A DNA stretch of 64,000 bases. Source: Jaapia argillacea MUCL 33604 (taxonomy: Eukaryota > Basidiomycota > Agaricomycetes > Jaapiales > Jaapiaceae). Under the pieces are notes generated by a model, which worked only from the letters and a program-made list of their open reading frames with translations, was not told the DNA's origin and made no database searches. The DNA is taken from assembly GCA_000697665.1 (NCBI GenBank), contig KL197771.1:62594-126593 (forward strand). Reading direction: 5' to 3'. Shown one piece after another: positions 58,366 through 64,000 of the stretch; within the stretch, counting starts at the first letter, position 1, and each line of letters begins with the position of its first letter. The translations under genes were made by a program, and so were the position numbers.

Positions 58366-59311
58366 CTAGTCCAAGAGACTGGTCCAAAATTCCTCCCAAG
58401 GACGTTTCCCAACACCACCATCATTGACCTGCACCCTTGGCCGACGCCAGCCTGCAATCAAGCCAACTCTGCTCACAACCTCGGTTAGGACCAAATCCGT
58501 CATTGGTCTGCCATCGACATTCTCGCCGTCCACCCTCCAGCCGCATTGTGGACAAGTATAGTCTGGGTGTGGTTCGCTCCACAAGTGGGCTGCTAGATCC
58601 GCTTTCAAGGCCTTGGTCACCCCCCGGAAATCATTCGAAGGATGATGTAAGTGGTAGATATTGGTCCGAATTCGATGAGGGATCAAAACATAGTCAGGCT
58701 GTTTGAATACGTGCGCTGCCAGGAGCTTTCGAAAATGGCGCAGGATACAGCTTCCGCACATAGTATCACCACAATTTGGCAGGCTTAAATGCAAATGAGT
58801 CGCCAGTCATGTGTATGCCGATTATCAGACTGGGTGGGGCTTACATGTAAGGTTCCCACATCACCTTCCGACACATGTTGCACGACACTGCTTCCCTCAA
58901 CTTGTTCGCCACCTGTAAGGCTTGGTAAGAAAGCAGCGACGCAAATGCGCAATGTCTTGTACGCTGGAACAGATTACGCATGACTGCTTGAGGTTCATAC
59001 TTCAGTTCCTTGATAGTTTCTTGTAGTTTTCCCATATCTTCCTGCAACCCTCTCACCGTGTCCTCCAACCGACTGATCCTCACCTTATGCATCGCAATCT
59101 CCATATCTCTGTTCTTCAATGTCTCCTCCATCTGCATTCCATTGTACGCAGCCAAACATCATCCAGCTACTGCTTAGTCAGGAGTAACATACATGAATAT
59201 AATACTCACAGCATCAGGACCGCCTCCTGCTGACTTAGAAGATTGGTCAGGATCTATTGAAGTAGATGTAATGTCTCCGAGCAACATCGTGTTGACAGAG
59301 GGGAGAGACAT
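58366..59311 (-). pseudogene. Coiled-coil RING-like protein B', frameshifted near its start
   Basis: Exons 59311-59210, 59166-58985, 58912-58845 and 58783-58366 correspond one to one to gene B (B: 90, 204, 68, 418 nt; B': 102, 182, 68, 418 nt). Exon 2 is 22 nt shorter because bases matching B positions about 38523-38544 are missing just after the splice site. That shifts the frame between exon 1 and the coiled coil. From an internal Met (MQMEETLKNRDMEI) the rest is open, including AVSCNMCRKVMWEPY, LPNCGDTMCGSC and YTCPQC. So it is either an N-terminally shortened protein or an early pseudogene. Confidence 0.65.
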
Positions 59312-60680
59312 GGAGAGGTGATGAACTGGAGATGAAGCGAGAGAGGCACCACAGCAATGGTGGGATATATACCCACGGAGTTCAATTTGGCTGAGCCACC
59401 GTGGGGAAGCTGCAAGCGGAGAGGGGATTCAAAATCATCCAAACAATTTCAGCACTGCGTATAAGAAATTCAGGAAATACGCCAGAGTTGCCGAGATCTA
59501 GGCAATAGATAGGATACATAAATCGGGGCCGAGTTCTTGTTGTGGCCTTGAGACGTAGTTGCATTTGAGGAGCACAGGCTACAAGGTCTCAAGTGACTCC
59601 TAGTAACTTGTAACATTTTACAAAAACCAAAGGTCCTTGAAGTGAAGTTGATGAGCCATATGCGGTTTTAACATAGTTATTCTGATTTCCGTGCTTCAGA
59701 TGCTTCTACGCTAAAATATGTAGATATGTCTTCCACAGTACCTACTGGTGTACTCTGATACCTAACAACCCAACCCAACGCCATGTCTCACACAACAACA
59801 GCGGCGAGGCCACAAACCTGACAACGCATAAGGAGGAACCAAGGGATGGAACCCCCTTCCCTCCATACTCGCTTCCCGGACTTTTTGCTCGTACCGTAGA
59901 GTAGCCAGTCATACCTTTCTGTACTTCAATTTTGAAATAGATTGGTAAAGAAGTTAATATAATTTCTCACATGGAAAGCTACGCTTGCTGGTGATTACGT
60001 TCCTGCTACAACTGGCCATACAGCTTTTGTTGTTCACTTCAACAAGAAGCCCACTCATTCGAATCCACTCTCACCACAACCAATTTTCTGTACGGCCAAG
60101 AAGGACCGTGAGTGCGAGATAACCGTAGAATGTGGTTTTATGAGAGGATACTATCGAGTTGTAAGTGCTCTTATCGCATACGTAAATCAGTTACTGGCTC
60201 ACAAAATCTTAGACTGCGCTGGATGTCCAGTACCATCGTTATCAAACCATGACGCCCATATCGTCAACATATCGTTTGACGAACTTCAAGACAGCCATTG
60301 GTTTATTCTCACTCGGAATGGTGACAGGGAGAGTGAGAGGAGGCGAAAAAAATAGGGACAGGAATCAAGGTAACACAGGGGGAGGGCGAAGGGGCAGCGA
60401 CGAGCGAGACAACAAAGGCGAGGGTGACAAAGACGACGAGAGAAAAGCGAGCATGGCGAATGCACTTCTCCATTAGTTATATTCTTCCCGTTCTCCAAGG
60501 TGTGTTAGACTGGACAGAAATGTCGTCTGCGATGTTACGAGAGTTGCTTTTCTGGCCAAAATTGTTTGGCGCGGCAGTTTGGTGGACCCCGGGGCCTACA
60601 ATTCTTCCCTGGAGACTTCTCCAGAGAATTATCTGAGAGAAGGGGAGAATTTCTCTCCCAGGGAGCGACATACCCCCCAA
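59312..60680. other. Intergenic; low-complexity and repeat fragments
   Basis: No gene supported. 60300-60440 is A/G-rich and resembles 36.30-36.40 kb. CTCCAGAGAATT at 60619-60630 is shared with 35.65 and 36.52 kb. The shared order (purine-rich stretch, CTCCAGAGAATT, satellite units) suggests one larger duplicated repeat. Confidence 0.4.
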
Positions 60681-60689
60681 AGAGCAGTA

Positions 60690-63460
60690 CTGAGTCAATT
60701 CTCTCAGGGCTGCCTTCCCTGGATGGCAGACCCACAGATCACTATATGGTATAGGGCCAGATCTTACCGGCAATGACTGTCGGAGCCGCCTTCCATGGGT
60801 GATATGGTCACTCATCGCTTGTAGTAACTTCAGTGCATTAGTGCCACCTGTCTCAGATGGCTGGCCCCGGGTCAACATCTGGAACAGACTGAATATCATT
60901 CAAAATGACTGTACTAAGTTGAATCCAACAGGGCTGCCTTCCTCGGACAGCAGACCCACTGGTCGCCATCATGAACGGACCCGACGTCATTTGAAACCAC
61001 TATACTAAGTTGAGTCCAGCAGTGCTCCCTTCCTCGGATGGCAGGCTCACTGGTCACCATCTTGGACAGGCCGGATGTCGTCAAAATGACTGTAGTGAGT
61101 TGAGTCCAGCATCTTGAACAGACGCGACGTCATTTGCAATCACTATACTAAGTTGAGTCCCGTAGTGCTGCCTTCCTGGGATGGCAGGCTCACTGGTCAC
61201 CATCGTGAACAGACTAGATGTCATTCAAAATGATGGTAGTGAGTTGATTCCAGCAGGGCTGCCTTCCTTGGATGGCAGGCTCACTGGTCTGTTGGAATAT
61301 GAAATGGCTGCGAACGTTCGGGAGCTCGAGGCTACGGAACGCCGTTGTCGGGAGTGAGCCGGAACTAGTATAGCGGTATATAATGACTGTAGTTACTTGT
61401 TGTACCTCACGCATTTGCACTTGGGCCCTATGCCAAATGCGATGTTCTACCGATTATTTGAACATGGTCACCGTCTTGAACAGACCAGATGTCATTCAAA
61501 ACGATGGTAGTGAGTCGATTCCAGCAGGGCTGCCTTCCTCGGATGGCAGGCTCACTGGTCACCATCTTGAACTAGTTGGATGTCATCGAAATGACTGTAG
61601 TGAGTTGAGTCCGGCGGCGCTGCCTTCCTAGGACAGCAGGCCCACCATTCACACTCCTAAACAGACCAGATGTTATTTAAAATGACGGTAGTGAGTCCAG
61701 TCCAGCAGGGCTGCCTTCCTTGGATGGCAGGCTCACTGGTCACCATCTTGAACTAGTTGGATGTCATCGAAATGACTGTAGTGAGTTGAGTGCAGCAGCA
61801 CTGCCTTCCTAGGACAGCAGGCCTGCCAGTTGCCATCTTCGGATGCTGTTCAAAATAATTGTACTAAGTTGAGTCCGGCGGCGCTGCCTTCCTAGGACAG
61901 CAGGCCCACCAGTCACCATCGTAAACAAACCGGATGTTATTCGGAATGATGGTGGTGAGCAGTAGTGAGTCCAGTCCAGAGCAGGGTTGCCTTCCTCAGA
62001 CAGCAGGCCCACCGGTCACCATCTTAGGATGTCATCCAGAATGACCATACTGAGTTGAGTCTGACAGGGCTGCCTTCTGCGGACAGCAGGCGCACTGGTC
62101 ACCATGCTAAACAGACTGGATGTCGTCCAAAATGAATGTACTGAGTTCAATCCAGCAGTGCTGTCTTCCTCAGACAGCAGGCCCACCGGCCACCATCTTC
62201 AAAGGGCCGAACATCATTTAACATGACTCCACTAAGTTGACGCAAGCAGTGCTGCCTTCCTCGGACGACGGCTGGCCCACTGGTCATCAATGTCATTCAA
62301 AACTTGAATGACTACACTAAGTTAAGGAAGTTGAGTAGAGCAGCTGCGCCTTCCACAGACAGCAGGCCCGTTGTCACCACCTTAAAGAGACCAGATCCAG
62401 TAGGCTCAATATCATTCAGAATGACTATACTAAGCCAAGTCCTGCAGCGCTGCCTTCTTAGGACAGCAGGCCCACCAGTCACCGTCTTAAGCAGACCGGG
62501 TGTCATCCAGAAGGACCATACTGAGTTGAGTCCAACAGGGCTGCCTTCCGAGGACAGCAGGCGCACTGTTCAACATGCCTAACAGACTGGACGTTGTCCA
62601 AAATGAATGGACTAAGTTCAATCCAGCAGTGCTGTCTTTCTCAGACAGCTTCAAAAAGCTGGACATCATTGAACCGTTGGAATCGGAAATTGATATTGCA
62701 AGTGTCGGGAGCTCGAGGCTACAGGACGCCGCCTCGAAAGTGAGTCATAGCTGGATGGGGATTGAGTAATAATCTTTGTATCTCGTAGATGTACCTCACG
62801 CATTTACAAACAGTTCGTTCTACTTTAGCTAAACGCGGGAACTGTGTACCGTTTGTTCCAACACGAACATGACTCTACAAAGTTAAGGCAAGCAGCCTGA
62901 GCACTGCCTTCCTGAGACAAGAGTTGGCCCACTCGTCATCAATGTCATTCAAAACTTGAATGACTGCACTAAGTTGAGTCCAGCAGCGCTGCCTTCCATG
63001 GACAGCAGGCCCGCTGTCACCATCTTAAACAGACCGGATCCCGTAGGCCCACCGTCCACATCATAAACAGACTGGATGTGATTTAGAATGACTAAACTAG
63101 TTGAGTCCGGTGGCGCTGCCTTCCTAGGACAGCAGGCCCACAAGTCACTGTCTTGAACAGACTGGTGTCATTCAGAAGGACCATACTGAGTTGAGTTCAA
63201 CAGGGCTGCATTCCTCAGATGGCAGGCCCATCATTCACCATCTTAAACAACCTGGACATCAATCAAACCAACGCTACTCAGTTGAGCCCAGTAGTGCAGC
63301 CTTCCTTGGAGAGCAGGCCCACCCATTGCCATCTTGAACAGGCTGCACTTAGCTTACAATTCCTACCAAGTTCATGGTATTGGTGCTACCTTCCCACATT
63401 GGCAGGCCCTTTGGCACTGTACTAAGTTTGGTGCAGTAGCATTGTCTTTCATGATCCAGC
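60690..63460. repeat. Satellite-like array of about 90-bp units
   Basis: More than 20 diverged units are arranged head to tail. The core GCTGCCTTCCTNGGANRGCAGGC recurs at about 60934, 61025, 61168, 61260, 61530, 61620, 61711, 61801, 61883, 61988, 62070, 62160, 62250, 62346, 62449, 62539, 62630, 62990, 63117, 63207 and 63299. The usual step is 83-104 bp. Between cores lie CACTGGTCACCATCTTGAAC and ATGTCATTCAAAATGACTGT-like segments and AGTTGAGTCCAGCAG. No gene is present. Short frames across it are artefacts. Confidence 0.85.
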
Positions 63461-63497
63461 CCCACCTGGTGCCAAGCAGTTGCATTTAAGGCATAAG

Positions 63498-63594
63498 CCC
63501 TAGGGTTAGGGCTGCTATACAAGGCATTGGTACTGGGGTTAGGGTTTAGTTTACCTAGAGCTTACCTAGTATCCCTCTCAACAGAGCTAACCCT
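63498..63594. repeat. Short TTAGGG-like telomere motifs
   Basis: CCCTAGGGTTAGGG at 63498-63511, GGGGTTAGGGTTTAG at 63535-63549 and CTAACCCT at 63587-63594. Each is one to two copies of the fungal telomere repeat TTAGGG. They sit directly beside the satellite array. Far too short for a telomere, and the sequence continues beyond. Confidence 0.45.
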
Positions 63595-64000
63595 CAAGGA
63601 CGGGAAGGGTAAACTTCATCAGATCGATGTAGGGAGGTCACGTGGCGATCACGTGACCTGTTAAAAGCTAAGGTTAAGGTTTCCTTAATAAGGAACGTCA
63701 TGTGATGCTATTACGTAAGCGGGTATTAAACCCGAACACGTGATCGGTAGTTTTAAAGAACGGATCATTTATAGTTCGGCCCGGTGTTCAATAAGAAGCG
63801 GTTCCGGGACTTCTGGTCTGGATCGTCGGGATGTTCCGTAACTCGGCCTAGAACCCTGTCGGGCCTTGAGACCTGTGTCGCTTCGGCGTCATGCGCCTCC
63901 CTTCCTTCGGGCGGGTCAAGCTTCGGCTAGTAATTGTCGTGCAGGAGGACTTCTCGATGGGCTTAATTCGGATCGGATTGGTACTAGGGCTGCCTTATTT
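63595..64000. other. Palindrome-rich sequence, possibly start of an LTR or other element
   Basis: GGTCACGTG (63636-63644) and CACGTGACC (63650-63658) form a 9-bp stem. CCTTA-A-TAAGG and CGGGT-ATTAA-ACCCG follow within 80 bp. The composition is distinct from the satellite. No coding frame. It resembles the regulatory part of a retrotransposon LTR, but without its partner I cannot confirm this. Confidence 0.25.

Noticed and set aside
60690-63460. Coding frames of 60-90 codons within the satellite
   Set aside because: They shift frame from unit to unit and appear on both strands; the array is non-coding.
63498-63594. True telomere
   Set aside because: Only isolated one- or two-copy TTAGGG matches, and unrelated sequence continues to the window end.

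Overview
The window looks like nuclear DNA of a filamentous basidiomycete, most likely an Agaricomycete. Genes carry several short GT-AG introns of about 50-70 nt. The recognisable families (Plavaka and KDZ transposases, DUF6532, RTC4-like proteins, CxC5/CxC6 cysteine clusters) are ones known mainly from mushroom-forming fungi. There are no operons or bacterial signals. Gene density is low, and most of the window is mobile elements, their debris and repeats, so it reads as an accessory or heterochromatin-like compartment, possibly subtelomeric.

Left third (1-22 kb). A LINE reverse-transcriptase tail (about 1.0-1.28 kb) is followed by a multi-exon minus-strand gene whose C-terminus resembles an Fe(II)/2-oxoglutarate dioxygenase (2.0-4.2 kb). 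Then comes the first copy of a long, nearly identical repeat (5.8-7.5 kb). Two complete-looking DNA transposons follow, and I could delimit both by their ends. One is a 6.6-kb Plavaka (CACTA/EnSpm-like) element at 7700-14274, with divergent transposase and DUF6532 genes. The other is a 6.15-kb KDZ element at 15843-21993, with about 41-bp inverted ends, an 8-bp target duplication (GGTTCACC), and convergent genes for a CxC5/CxC6 transposase and an RTC4-like protein. The Plavaka transposase has one premature TGA. The KDZ element looks intact.

Middle (22-37 kb). Degenerate repeats, three strand-asymmetric polypyrimidine/polypurine tracts, and a hairpin-bearing tandem repeat at 24.9-25.4 kb. This tandem repeat sits just upstream of an intact 881-codon gene of unknown function (25.77-28.47 kb). 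A second large gene of unknown function (30.9-33.6 kb, minus) has one in-frame stop near its 3' end.

Right half (37-60 kb). This holds a cluster of at least eight small genes encoding coiled-coil proteins. Some end in a RING-like zinc-binding domain encoded across a conserved 68-nt exon. Three lie on the plus strand at 37.3-40.6 kb, two form a divergent pair at 45.6-48.2 kb, and three lie on the minus strand at 54.1-59.3 kb. Matching exon and intron lengths show that they are paralogues, and two copies show damage. Between them lie the second copy of the 1.6-kb repeat, a decayed hAT transposase abutting it, and an intron-rich divergent histone H3 gene (49.8-50.5 kb) with an altered N-terminal tail and an abnormal splice acceptor.

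Right end (60.7-64 kb). A satellite-like array of about 90-bp units, short TTAGGG-like motifs, and palindrome-rich sequence that may belong to an LTR or another element continuing past the window.

Exon coordinates were worked out by hand from reading frames and splice motifs. Family calls rest on recognised motifs, not database searches.
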